Assembly (NCBI RefSeq): GCF_002975435.1
Contig: NZ_PCPT01000004.1
Span: forward strand, 62,001-126,000
Source: Arthrobacter sp. MYb227
Lineage (GTDB): Bacteria; Actinomycetota; Actinomycetes; Actinomycetales; Micrococcaceae
Direction: 5' to 3'
Length of the DNA stretch: 64,000 nt
This document shows, one piece after another, positions 55,693-64,000 of the stretch. The number at the start of each line of letters is the position of its first letter. Positions within the stretch are counted from its first letter, which is position 1. The position numbers and the translations under genes are program-made. The notes below the pieces were generated by a model that saw nothing but the letters and a program-made list of their open reading frames with translations, ran no database searches and was not told the origin of the DNA.

Positions 55693-57579
55693 TCACAGTG
55701 CGTTGTTGGCATATTCTTGCTTTACTGGCCACACTTCACATATTGCGGTGATCAATTCAGCCGAGCGAGCACTGATATTGTCATCGGTCCATTCCGATAA
55801 GTGGTTAGCTAGAATTTCTTTGTTCAAGACAAGCAAACTGAACTGGTCGAGCAAAGTACGTTTTCCAAGTCCAGGCGAGCCACCTGCACGAAGAGTCTTT
55901 GCTTGTTCGTCAGTCCACGGTCTGTTCGATAAAGAACCATTCAAGGATTTCGTAACCAACGTCAGATTCCCGATGGTGTTTACAATGGAATCCCTCTCAG
56001 CGGCAGCTTCAACATCTAGTCTGGGTTCGGTGTCCCAATAGTTACGCCAGCCACGTGGCATGACATGTTCTACCTCAAGCTTGCTCGGTAATCCGATTAC
56101 TTCGTATTTAGAACTCTTGGTTCGTAAATGCTGTTCAACAGCACCTAGGACTACGCGAAGGCGATCTTGACGAATGTTGCCGTACAGCCGCTTCGTAAGT
56201 AGTTGGTTCTGCATGTCAGCGTCTCGGGGCCAGATCCGCGTTTCTGCTTTTTGCTCAGCCAAGTACGCAACTAATCTGTCACCTGCAGTTTCTGGCGAGC
56301 CTGACACCAGCATCTTCAAGATCGCGATCGCAAACTTATTCATATCCTTGGTAGGCAGACGAAGCAGCATACGTCGGATGGCCCAGCTTTCGAATGCCTG
56401 AAGCCCGATCTTCCGTTGCTCTGCCGAGTTGGTGTGATTTCGCGATAGGAACCACAAGAACACGGGCGTTGTAACGGCAAGTTCCAGACGTTCTATGACT
56501 CGTGAGTAAAATTGTCCTTCCGGCTTCGAAATATCTAGCTGAGAGAACGCCCGATAGGAATCGGCGTCTCTTCTTAAATCATTCAAGAACTTGTCTGCGT
56601 TCTCGACAGTAGTCATGAGTGGCTCCGCATGTTCGGTGAATACGCGGAACGAATTTTCGGCCTTTACTTCTTCAAACAATCGCATGGTTAGCCAATACTG
56701 CAAGAAAATATCAATGCGCGAACGGCTAAGCCTGCCTTGACTAATCTCTTCTCGCCACCAGCTCCCGTCAAATTCTGCCCAAATCTCATCCGCCCATTGG
56801 CCAACATCTGCCTTGAGGTTCTCCCCTTTCCGAAAAATCCAATTTTTGATCAGGTCAGCCTTCAAAAGAGGCGTTCCACGATCATTGAGAGTTTCGAAGA
56901 TTAACTGTGCATCATCATGACCAGTAAGGTCGATAGCAACGAGGACAAGACGATCTTGCAGAGTTGAGCTTAGTGCCTCTACCCGGAGCAATTCGTCCCC
57001 CTGCGGCAGCTGTCGATCCTCATCGAGGATTCCAGAAACCCAATTTAGTGCTTCGTTATTGAAGAAGCGATGTGCCTCGATAATTCGATGATCGCCAGAC
57101 AACTCTCCATTTGAATCCATCGCATGTTCGAACGCTTTGCGATCTGCTTGTGAAGGCCATAATTTGAAGCGCTCGCGTTTTCCTTTGAACCGAGACGACG
57201 GATTGACAATCAGCTCTTCAAGAGATTCTGCAAGATCATGGTGCCCTCGTTCCAGCACAACCTCGTGGACAGCATCTATTAGGATCTGGATAGTTGTCAT
57301 ACGTTGTTGACCATCGATGACATCGTGCCTTGTCACATCACCAGCCACGGGTTTCTTCGATTCGTACACTACCGCACCAAGAAAGTGCTGTACTTCCGGT
57401 TCAGCTTCGGAGTCTTTCAGCTTAGCTTCTACGAAACTCTCTGCAACGTGACGTACGTCGTCCCATAGAGGAGCCCATTGGTCTTCTTCGTTCCAAACAT
57501 AAGGTCTCTGAAACGCTGGGATTTCGTAGTGCTCTTTACCTTCGAAAAGCTCTCGAGGGCTTCGGGTGTGTGCTTCCAT
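55693..57579 (-). CDS. DUF262/DUF1524 GmrSD-type restriction protein
   Basis: The 628-residue protein has an N-terminal DUF262 ParB/Srx-like domain with P-A-F-Q-R-P-Y-V-W near residues 21-29, H-F-L-G-A-V-V-Y, and V-I-D-G-Q-Q-R-M-T-T near 87-96. Near 505-570 is a DUF1524 HNH nuclease domain with E-V-E-H-V-M-P and N-T-I-G-N-L-T-L-V. This single-chain layout is that of GmrSD-like type IV enzymes that cut modified phage DNA. Single DUF262/DUF1524 proteins also occur in other defence systems. GGAG lies 7 nt before the ATG. Confidence 0.92.
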   Translation of the reverse strand: MEAHTRSPRELFEGKEHYEIPAFQRPYVWNEEDQWAPLWDDVRHVAESFVEAKLKDSEAEPEVQHFLGAVVYESKKPVAGDVTRHDVIDGQQRMTTIQILIDAVHEVVLERGHHDLAESLEELIVNPSSRFKGKRERFKLWPSQADRKAFEHAMDSNGELSGDHRIIEAHRFFNNEALNWVSGILDEDRQLPQGDELLRVEALSSTLQDRLVLVAIDLTGHDDAQLIFETLNDRGTPLLKADLIKNWIFRKGENLKADVGQWADEIWAEFDGSWWREEISQGRLSRSRIDIFLQYWLTMRLFEEVKAENSFRVFTEHAEPLMTTVENADKFLNDLRRDADSYRAFSQLDISKPEGQFYSRVIERLELAVTTPVFLWFLSRNHTNSAEQRKIGLQAFESWAIRRMLLRLPTKDMNKFAIAILKMLVSGSPETAGDRLVAYLAEQKAETRIWPRDADMQNQLLTKRLYGNIRQDRLRVVLGAVEQHLRTKSSKYEVIGLPSKLEVEHVMPRGWRNYWDTEPRLDVEAAAERDSIVNTIGNLTLVTKSLNGSLSNRPWTDEQAKTLRAGGSPGLGKRTLLDQFSLLVLNKEILANHLSEWTDDNISARSAELITAICEVWPVKQEYANNAL

Positions 57580-57689
57580 TATGAGGCTCCATTCAGATGT
57601 TCATATAGATAGGGTTTAGCTGCTCATTTGCACCCGACTGCAATAGCTAGAGCACATTGAAGCCAATAGTCTTGCTATAGTGTGCGTAC

Positions 57690-59411
57690 TTAGTTGCCAG
57701 AGAAATAGTTCCGAAGGTATTCACGAAGCGGCCCATCACATACGTAGACATACGTACCCAAGATCCCTCTCGTCAAAAGTACCGCATACACATTCGTGAT
57801 ATATCGGAGAAGGTCATCGTCCGAATAGGTGATCCCTAGCTTGGGGTTGTTCTCTTTCCCCTTCTTATCAAAATAACTTGAGCGCTGAATGTAGATACGC
57901 TGCGCCACCGGGTCGTATCTGAGATCCGGACCGATAATTACCCCTGCATAGTTTAAGTCGTAACCTTGAACCGTGTGGATAGAGCCGACTTCGCCGATAG
58001 ATCCTGCAGTGTTGATCCAGTCCTTTTGAGTTTGGTTCCATCGAAACTCAAGACCGTCGATTTCGATATCGAATGCTTCTTTATCGCTACGAGATTTCCA
58101 CTCCCATGCATAGCCAGCGACGAGTCGTGAGAGTTGAACTTCAGACTCGCGTTTCAAAATCTCCTGTTGCATCAAGGCAACGTCATCGAAGAATCGTAAA
58201 TCGTAGTCGCCAAAACGAGCTGGTTTCGGTGGCCGAGAGGAAAATATCGCACGAATGTAGGCAACATAATCGTTACCTCCTCTAACCCTCATCTGGGAGA
58301 ACAATGGGTAGAAGCTTGCTTCACGCTTTGAAGTTTCAATCAGTTCTCTGAGCGTTTCTTCTGGGAGATCCGCTGGTCTCACACTTTGTGCGGAATCAAC
58401 CAACAGGATTTGGTGCGTACTCTTCGCACGAATCCAATCAAGCTGCGTATAGGCGTTGTCATCAGCGCCGAATAGCGCTTCATTAATCTCTCGAAATTTC
58501 TTGTTCTGCGGACCTGAGGGCTGGTTGGCTCGTTGATTCAGACGATGTGATTCGTCAACGATAAGCAGATCAAAGTGTTCGGCGCTAGACCCTAAATCGA
58601 AAGGACTCAAAACCATACTGGGTGAGAGCAGCGGCGTCTTTCTGAACACCTTGCGAATCGAGTCGCGTAGTGACTGCTGCGGTACCACTAAACCGATACG
58701 GAGTCCTTGCAACAACTCACTATGGCCTTCTAAGAAGAAATCAGAAAACAGTGAATCGCTATCGAAGTCTTCTCCAGGCATCGATTCCTGAATATCTCGC
58801 AAAAGCTTCATCATGTAGATGGCTACGATAGTTTTGCCAGTGCCGGGGTCTCCCTGGACAACGATTGTGCCTGTTTTACCCTTTTCGATATCGGTGAAGA
58901 GACCTGCAAGTATGTCTTCGACAGCAGTAGCTTGGTCATGGTTGAGTGCTTTGAACGGCGAGAATTTGAAGAGGTCACTATTCTCAATCTGCGGTATGGT
59001 CCGCTGGAACAACCCTTCAGTTCGCAGCTCCTCAAAAATCTCATGGAATGTTTTTCTATACTCTTCACGATCGTAATAATCACGATCGGTTACACCCTCA
59101 TTGCGGTTGATAACTTGATATTTTCCTTCACCCGCAAAAAGCCTGATTAGGAACGATTCAAGATCTAGACAAGCCGATTTATTGAAAGTTTCATTAACTA
59201 CAACTCTCAGATTCTTCAGATCGGTCTTTTCTTCAGACCCCTGATGCTGACGCATTCGCGCCGAGACGTTAAGAGTCTCTCCGACATAGACCTTCGTTGC
59301 ATTATTTAGCGTGTACACGACAGGCCAGTTCGTAAAGCTTTCACCGAGTTCCCGCATTTCTCGGACAGATGTCGGATCAAAGCGAAGCTGTTCAATACTA
59401 AAGCTGGTCAT
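57690..59411 (-). CDS. GIY-YIG nuclease fused to DUF2075 helicase-like ATPase
   Basis: The 573-residue protein has an N-terminal GIY-YIG domain (V-V-Y-T-L at residues 31-35, V-Y-V-G-E-T at 41-46, and a later L-D-L-E-S-F-L-I-R with the Glu). A DUF2075 superfamily 1-like ATPase follows, with Walker A (GDPGTGKTIVA) near 187, motif II (L-L-I-V-D-E-S-H-R-L) near 279, and a late G-S-I-H-T-V-Q-G-Y-D-L motif. GGAG lies 9 nt before the ATG at 59411. It overlaps the MazG-like gene by 14 nt, so the two are made together. This fusion recurs in defence islands but its action is not well described. Confidence 0.9.
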   Translation of the reverse strand: MTSFSIEQLRFDPTSVREMRELGESFTNWPVVYTLNNATKVYVGETLNVSARMRQHQGSEEKTDLKNLRVVVNETFNKSACLDLESFLIRLFAGEGKYQVINRNEGVTDRDYYDREEYRKTFHEIFEELRTEGLFQRTIPQIENSDLFKFSPFKALNHDQATAVEDILAGLFTDIEKGKTGTIVVQGDPGTGKTIVAIYMMKLLRDIQESMPGEDFDSDSLFSDFFLEGHSELLQGLRIGLVVPQQSLRDSIRKVFRKTPLLSPSMVLSPFDLGSSAEHFDLLIVDESHRLNQRANQPSGPQNKKFREINEALFGADDNAYTQLDWIRAKSTHQILLVDSAQSVRPADLPEETLRELIETSKREASFYPLFSQMRVRGGNDYVAYIRAIFSSRPPKPARFGDYDLRFFDDVALMQQEILKRESEVQLSRLVAGYAWEWKSRSDKEAFDIEIDGLEFRWNQTQKDWINTAGSIGEVGSIHTVQGYDLNYAGVIIGPDLRYDPVAQRIYIQRSSYFDKKGKENNPKLGITYSDDDLLRYITNVYAVLLTRGILGTYVYVCDGPLREYLRNYFSGN

Positions 59412-59718
59412 ATTTGGTGCTCCGACCCCGAGCTTTTTCAACCGGGTATTTGGTGCGAGTCTTCTGGAGCTTTTCAAGAATGATCTCCGCCGGATCAAGC
59501 CCGATTTTGTCTGCAAGCAAGTAGGCGTATGTCAGTACATCAGCCAGTTCCTCTTTGACTCGATCAATATTCGCTTGATCATCCCATTGAAAGCACTCGA
59601 GGAGTTCACCTGACTCAATCGAAATAGATTTGGCCAAGTTAGCTGCACTATGGAATTGGCCCCATTCGCGTTCTATAACAAATTCTCGCAAAGTGGGCAT
59701 GACAGATTCAGTCGACAT
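59398..59718 (-). CDS. MazG-like nucleotide pyrophosphohydrolase
   Basis: The 106-residue protein has the all-alpha NTP-PPase pattern E-S-G-E-L-L-E-C-F-Q-W, then V-K-E-E-L-A-D-V-L-T-Y-A-Y-L, which supplies the E-x-x-E and E-x-x-D metal ligands. Such enzymes hydrolyse nucleoside triphosphates. The overlap with the GIY-YIG-DUF2075 gene suggests a joint function. A further 180 bp to pnkp contains no supported gene. Confidence 0.9.
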   Translation of the reverse strand: MSTESVMPTLREFVIEREWGQFHSAANLAKSISIESGELLECFQWDDQANIDRVKEELADVLTYAYLLADKIGLDPAEIILEKLQKTRTKYPVEKARGRSTKYDQL

Positions 59719-59898
59719 TATTTCACCGTAGCATGCGACAAGATCTACACGCTGATCAGAGAAAATCTATGTCAACTACTAACTTTGGAGCATACGTCAG
59801 GAATTCCTGAGGAGCTTTTCGAAACATTTCAACTCTGGTTCCACGCTTTGCTGAATAGTCTCTAGAACAAATGGCTTGAAATTATCTCTATAGTTCCC

Positions 59899-62421
59899 CT
59901 ACAACCGCGGATCTAACGGTTCCGATTCCAAAGCCAGCACCCCGAAGACCATCTGATGTACCTTCCATAGCGGTTCCCCGGCAGCAGTTAGTCGCAGCGC
60001 CTCAATCCCTAGGAAGTACTCCTGCAACGCACGGTTTCGTTTTCGATCCGTGGCACGCTGGCGTAGCCGTTCGAGGTTGATCTCTTCAAGGTAGTCCGGC
60101 CCGTAGATCAACCGCAGATATTCCTTGCCACGCACCTTGATTCCGGGCTGCACCCAACCACGCTTTGCCTTCGTCAGATTTACCCATGGCTTGACGACCA
60201 TTCCTTCGGAACCAGCTGCGGTGAGGTCTTCCCACCACTGAATTGCAGCTTCAACATCCGAATCTTGGCTCAGATCCACACGCAGGTTCCGAGTATTACT
60301 GAATAGCTCTGGTCCAGCTGCGGCAAGTCGATCACTAATCGCTAGATGCCATCCATGATCCTTAGTTTCAAAGCTCGCGCCTTCGGCAGCCAGTACCTGG
60401 AATGCGGCAAACCGAAGTTCATCGGGCGAGCCGACGTAGCGGCGGTACGATTCTCTAAATGCACGAGTACTGCTCTGCTGAGATTTTGTCCGCGGCAACA
60501 ACGCACTGACATCGATGCCACTGCTTGCTGCACGTTCTAGTACAACAACCGAAGCATCTGTCGCTGCAATCGCAGAGGCTGCAACAGAAGCATAGGTATC
60601 TTGAATCAGCGATTCGGCCTTCAAGGACCATGGCATCAGCTCACCGTCAAGCATTAGCCAGTCGGTGTTAAGTTCATCCCAGAGTCCGGCTTTCTCCACG
60701 GCATCATGAGCCTGCTGTAGAACAACGCGTTCGTGCTCGGTTTCAAGGAACTGCCGTCCGGTGCGGGTGTGTAGTGTACCGAGCCAACCCTCGGGTGCAT
60801 CAAAGCGTTTGGGATCACGAGCTAGCAGCATGGCTGCGCGTGAACCCATATGCTTCTCTTCGCAAACAACCTCGGTAATACCCTGACGTTTGTAGTACTC
60901 GAAGGCTTCTTGCGGGTGTTCCAGATATCCGGGCACAGTTGAAGATTCGGAAGGAGACATGGTTGGCGGCAGGTAACGCAACCAGCGCGGATCAATGGCA
61001 AAGCGGCTCATGGTTTCAAGAGCACCGGCGGCTTGGGCCTCGTTGATCTTCACGGTACCCATGCCCTTGGCCTTCAGCCACAAGGTACCAGAGACATCTT
61101 CCATGCTCAGCACGCCGGGTTCGCGTTCCGGGCCCAGTGGGGATTCTAGCGGCCGGCTTGGTTCGCAGTACTTTTCCTTGGCAGGGATCTGGACCAGTTC
61201 GCGTTCCGGGTAGCGCATGGCACTGAGCGCTCCCCCAAAGACACATCCGGTATCAAGGCACGCGGTGTTGTTGATCCATTCAACATCTCTGAATGCCATG
61301 TGCCCATAAAGCACCATGGCTTCTCCACGGTATTCATTGGCCCACATCTGACGAACAGGTAAACCAAATTCATCAACTTCGCCAGTCACCTGACCGTACA
61401 AGGCAAAGGCACGCACTCGTTTAGAAGCACGCCCATGGTATTTCTCAATCAGGCCGGCGTGCGCAACTACGAGCTTTCCATCATCAAGGACTAGGTGAGA
61501 AACCAAAGAATCGCAGAAGTCTAGAACCTTCCGGGCAAAGCCTTCTTCCTGATTCTTGAGTTCTTCCATGGTCTTATCCAAACCATGATTCAAGACAACG
61601 TTGTGGCCACGCAAGGCACGAACCATTTTTGCCTCGTGGTTTCCGGGAACACATAGTGCATGCCCGTTGCCCACCATGCCCATGGCAAGCCTGAGGACTC
61701 CGGCTGAGTCCTGCCCACGATCTACCAGGTCGCCCACGAAGATGACTCGTCGTCCCTCGGGGTGCTCGGCATCAATGGCTCTACCTTGTTCATCGTAGGT
61801 GAGCTGGTAACCCAATGAATCAAGCAATAGCAAGAGTTCATCAAGGCAGCCGTGGACATCCCCAATGACGTCAAACGGTCCATGATCTTCACGGAAATCA
61901 TTGAGTAGCTTGTGGCGTTCAATGACCGCGTTTTCGATCTCTTCCTCGGTGGAAAGAATCTGAACCCTTGCGTATCCTTCCTTGCGCATGGAACGCAAGG
62001 ATTTCTTGAGCTGTTTGTGCTGGCGATCAATCACAGCAGGCGCTACGGCACGCTCGCCCCGTAGCTCGTTACGGTCCTTTGCCGTACGTGCAGAAACATC
62101 CAACACGATGGCCGAAACCAGTGAATCCTGCGAGCGCGCTACCTCGATGAGGTTTTCGCGGGCACTCTGCTGCACGTTTGTTGCATCCACGACGGTGAGT
62201 AGGCCTGCTTCGAGGCGTTTGCTTGCCACGAAGTTGAGGGCTTCGAAGGCTGCCGCGGTGACGGTTTGGTCGTTGGGGTCGTTTCCTACCAGTCCGCGGA
62301 AGGTGTCGGATGAGAGTACTTCGTATTGGCCAAAGTGTTTTGCCGCGAATGTTGATTTTCCGGAGCCTGACACTCCGACGAGCAGGACGAGTCCTGCTTC
62401 GGGGATTCTGATCTGGCTCAT
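59899..62421 (-). CDS. pnkp: Bacterial polynucleotide kinase-phosphatase Pnkp
   Basis: Pnkp repairs broken RNA ends with Hen1. The 840-residue protein has an N-terminal 5'-kinase (Walker A GVSGSGKST at residues 16-24). Next is a metallophosphatase (D-V-I-G-D-V-H-G near 185, G-D-L-V-D-R-G near 225, P-G-N-H-E near 260). The C-terminal part is an adenylyltransferase ligase-like domain with the nucleotidyl motif K-H-M-G-S-R near 518. All three domains are complete. The start overlaps the hen1 stop by 4 nt (ATGA). Confidence 0.96.
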   Translation of the reverse strand: MSQIRIPEAGLVLLVGVSGSGKSTFAAKHFGQYEVLSSDTFRGLVGNDPNDQTVTAAAFEALNFVASKRLEAGLLTVVDATNVQQSARENLIEVARSQDSLVSAIVLDVSARTAKDRNELRGERAVAPAVIDRQHKQLKKSLRSMRKEGYARVQILSTEEEIENAVIERHKLLNDFREDHGPFDVIGDVHGCLDELLLLLDSLGYQLTYDEQGRAIDAEHPEGRRVIFVGDLVDRGQDSAGVLRLAMGMVGNGHALCVPGNHEAKMVRALRGHNVVLNHGLDKTMEELKNQEEGFARKVLDFCDSLVSHLVLDDGKLVVAHAGLIEKYHGRASKRVRAFALYGQVTGEVDEFGLPVRQMWANEYRGEAMVLYGHMAFRDVEWINNTACLDTGCVFGGALSAMRYPERELVQIPAKEKYCEPSRPLESPLGPEREPGVLSMEDVSGTLWLKAKGMGTVKINEAQAAGALETMSRFAIDPRWLRYLPPTMSPSESSTVPGYLEHPQEAFEYYKRQGITEVVCEEKHMGSRAAMLLARDPKRFDAPEGWLGTLHTRTGRQFLETEHERVVLQQAHDAVEKAGLWDELNTDWLMLDGELMPWSLKAESLIQDTYASVAASAIAATDASVVVLERAASSGIDVSALLPRTKSQQSSTRAFRESYRRYVGSPDELRFAAFQVLAAEGASFETKDHGWHLAISDRLAAAGPELFSNTRNLRVDLSQDSDVEAAIQWWEDLTAAGSEGMVVKPWVNLTKAKRGWVQPGIKVRGKEYLRLIYGPDYLEEINLERLRQRATDRKRNRALQEYFLGIEALRLTAAGEPLWKVHQMVFGVLALESEPLDPRL

Positions 62422-63845
62422 GCTGTGGCCTTTCGGAAGATTGCCATCTGGGTGGGGGAACCTGCAGTTGGGTGTTCTTCTCCCACGGGACGGTATTCGA
62501 CGGTGTAGCTGTGGTCTGTGGCTACGTTTTCAGCCCAAGTGGAGAACTGTGGGCGGGTCCATTCGAAGCGGTGGTCATCGTGTCGCATGGTTCCGTGGGC
62601 GAGGTCTGGGTAGAGCCTGTTGTATTCGGAGTTTGGTGTGGTGACTATGACGTTGCGTGGTTTGGTTCCGGCGAAGATTGAATCTTCGAGGGCGCCGAGG
62701 CGTTCGGGGTCAATGTGTTCAATGACTTCCATCAGCACTACCGCGTCATGGCCGGCAATGCGGTCATCCCGATATACGGCCGAGGAGTGTAGGAGCTTGA
62801 TGCGTTGTTTATCGGCATCGGCCAGCTCGTCGAGGAATAGGGCTTTGGCTGCTTGTTCCAGCGAACGTGCCGATACGTCTGTGCCGAGGATTTTGGTGAA
62901 GAAGCCGTCCTTGAGCAATCTGCGTAGTAGCGCGCCTGGTCCGCAGCCAACATCAACTACGGTGTGAGCGCCACAGTCCTTGAGTGCCTTGATGACTGCT
63001 TCTGCGCGCAGTATGCGTAGCGGCGTTTGGGCATTGCCATGGTCCAGTTCTGGTGGTTGTTCGGTGTTGGCAACGCTTGCCAGCGTCGAATCGTCGATCA
63101 GTGTGTCTACCGTCTGGACCAGTTCCTTCTGGTGTGCCAGATATCTGCTGGAGATCAGTGCACGTTCCGGGTGTTCGGGGAGCCAGCCATCTCCCTGGCG
63201 TACTAGCTTCTCAGCCTCATCATCGCTGACCCAGTAATGTTTGGAATCATCAAGCACCGGCAGCAAGACATAGAGCTGGCGCAGCGCCTGGTGCAGGCGG
63301 ACATTGCCGGTCAGTGTCAGTGAGCTATAGCGGGAGTCTCCCCATTTTGGGTACGCCTCGTCCAAGGCAATAGGGTGTTGTTCAACGTTCCAGCCCAAGG
63401 GTTCGAATAGACGTCGAACCAGGTTATCGCCTCCTCTACCCCGGGTGGAGACCACGGGGATTTCCAGACGCAACGGCAAGGGAGCATCTGCAAGTTCGGG
63501 GTAGGTTTCGCTGACCGGAGTCATGGCGCTGCGCATGACGTTGCCCAGTGCCACAGTCATCAGGCTGGATGCGGTGTAGGGACGATCGTTGATGTAATAG
63601 TCGAGGACTCCGTTATCTCCACGGAATCTCTTGCTACGAACCAGCCCAATGGAATCCACTTCCAGCAAAAGTGCTGCGGTGGTGCGCTGCGGCGAGTATT
63701 CCGGGTAGAACACGTGAGCCTTGCCCACCGAAAGCTCAAAGGTCTGTAGCTTCTCGGGGCGTTTACGTAAAAGATGCGAAAGTGCGGTGGCGTCGAGTTG
63801 GGAGTCGGACTCCGGCTCAAGCGTGATGGTAATCAGCAACTGCAC
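62418..63845 (-). CDS. hen1: 3'-terminal RNA ribose 2'-O-methyltransferase Hen1
   Basis: Hen1 methylates the 2'-OH at the repair site before Pnkp seals the ends, which protects the RNA from being cut again. The C-terminal half has the SAM motif V-V-D-V-G-C-G-P-G near residue 297 and the metal-binding E-V-I-E-H near 368, both diagnostic of Hen1. The N-terminal half is the bacterial Hen1 activator/ligase-like domain (begins L-L-I-T-I-T-L). The start is uncertain among GTG 63845, TTG 63839 (with GGAG 5 nt upstream) and TTG 63860. It forms an operon with pnkp. Confidence 0.95.
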   Translation of the reverse strand: MQLLITITLEPESDSQLDATALSHLLRKRPEKLQTFELSVGKAHVFYPEYSPQRTTAALLLEVDSIGLVRSKRFRGDNGVLDYYINDRPYTASSLMTVALGNVMRSAMTPVSETYPELADAPLPLRLEIPVVSTRGRGGDNLVRRLFEPLGWNVEQHPIALDEAYPKWGDSRYSSLTLTGNVRLHQALRQLYVLLPVLDDSKHYWVSDDEAEKLVRQGDGWLPEHPERALISSRYLAHQKELVQTVDTLIDDSTLASVANTEQPPELDHGNAQTPLRILRAEAVIKALKDCGAHTVVDVGCGPGALLRRLLKDGFFTKILGTDVSARSLEQAAKALFLDELADADKQRIKLLHSSAVYRDDRIAGHDAVVLMEVIEHIDPERLGALEDSIFAGTKPRNVIVTTPNSEYNRLYPDLAHGTMRHDDHRFEWTRPQFSTWAENVATDHSYTVEYRPVGEEHPTAGSPTQMAIFRKATA

Positions 63846-63861
63846 TCCGTCCGTGATCAAC

Positions 63862-63877
63862 GTAAATGATCATTTAC
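63862..63877. promoter_or_regulatory. 16-bp palindrome upstream of hen1-pnkp
   Basis: GTAAATGATCATTTAC is a perfect palindrome just upstream of hen1. It is a plausible operator overlapping the promoter or leader of the hen1-pnkp operon. No regulator gene is adjacent within the window. Confidence 0.6.
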
Positions 63878-63953
63878 TAGGCTCTTTGTCTTGAGAAGAC
63901 TTGTATAGAGACTACGCCAGCGCACAATTCATTGAGCTCAACGAAACAGCAAA

Positions 63954-64000
63954 TGGTTACGGGTCTTTTCCGTAGAAACGGAAGAACAGACCCATAACCA
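63954..64000. terminator. Imperfect hairpin at the window edge, possible terminator
   Basis: TGGTTA-GGGTCT-TTCCGT and ACGGAA-AGACCC-TAACCA pair in nested order around a short loop, with small bulges. It could end a gene lying beyond the right edge and oriented toward the window. Cut off by the edge, so tentative. Confidence 0.4.

Overview
The window is a 64 kb chromosomal segment of a high-GC Gram-positive bacterium, most likely Micrococcaceae (Arthrobacter, Glutamicibacter or Paeniglutamicibacter type). This rests on the actinobacterial order ftsK-pgsA-cinA-clgR-DUF3046-recA-recX, on the dapB, dapA, rnj and pnp/M16-peptidase neighbours, on ClgR and on an actinobacterial-type SOS box. No rRNA, tRNA or CRISPR array was recognised.

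Layout. 0-6.4 kb (minus strand): DNA repair, division and lipid genes recX (partial), recA, DUF3046, clgR, cinA, pgsA, ftsK. 6.7-12.3 kb: small accessory genes (a membrane protein/XRE pair with a tandem operator, ribA, a ferredoxin-reductase-like flavoprotein divergent from a Cys-containing COG2345 regulator, a DUF2975 protein, an orphan membrane protein). 12.4-22.1 kb: rnj, dapA, an acyltransferase-like membrane protein, gluconate kinase and permease, a phosphatase, DUF952, dapB. 22.2-25.8 kb: a MerR regulator with a 32-bp dyad operator facing a SulP transporter, then nhaA. 26.0-32.3 kb: molybdenum cofactor and molybdate uptake genes (moaE, mogA, moaC, moeA, modB, modA and a MerR-like HTH/TOBE regulator, divergent from moaA-moaD). 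No modC ATPase is present. 32.4-36.6 kb: a lone caspase/CHAT-like protein, an AgcS-type alanine symporter and an M16 peptidase.

From 36.6 kb the core order is interrupted. An amino-acid permease, a DmpA-type aminopeptidase and a TetR regulator come first. A 2 kb module follows, bounded by two copies of the 3' end and terminator of pnp, which looks like integration into the end of pnp. Beyond intact pnp there is 1.2 kb without a recognisable gene, where rpsO would be expected, and then a defence island: Gabija (gajA-gajB), an ISL3 transposase relic, several unknown genes, a 741-residue protein with a restriction-nuclease-like core, a DUF262/DUF1524 GmrSD-type protein and a MazG/GIY-YIG-DUF2075 pair. 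The window ends with the RNA-repair genes pnkp and hen1.

The strongest candidates for under-described biology are: the pnp-end module with its three phased TTGCGCAA palindromes; the 741-residue putative nuclease; the MazG plus GIY-YIG-DUF2075 pair; and the standalone caspase/CHAT-like protein. All assignments come from reading the sequence by eye. No database search was run.
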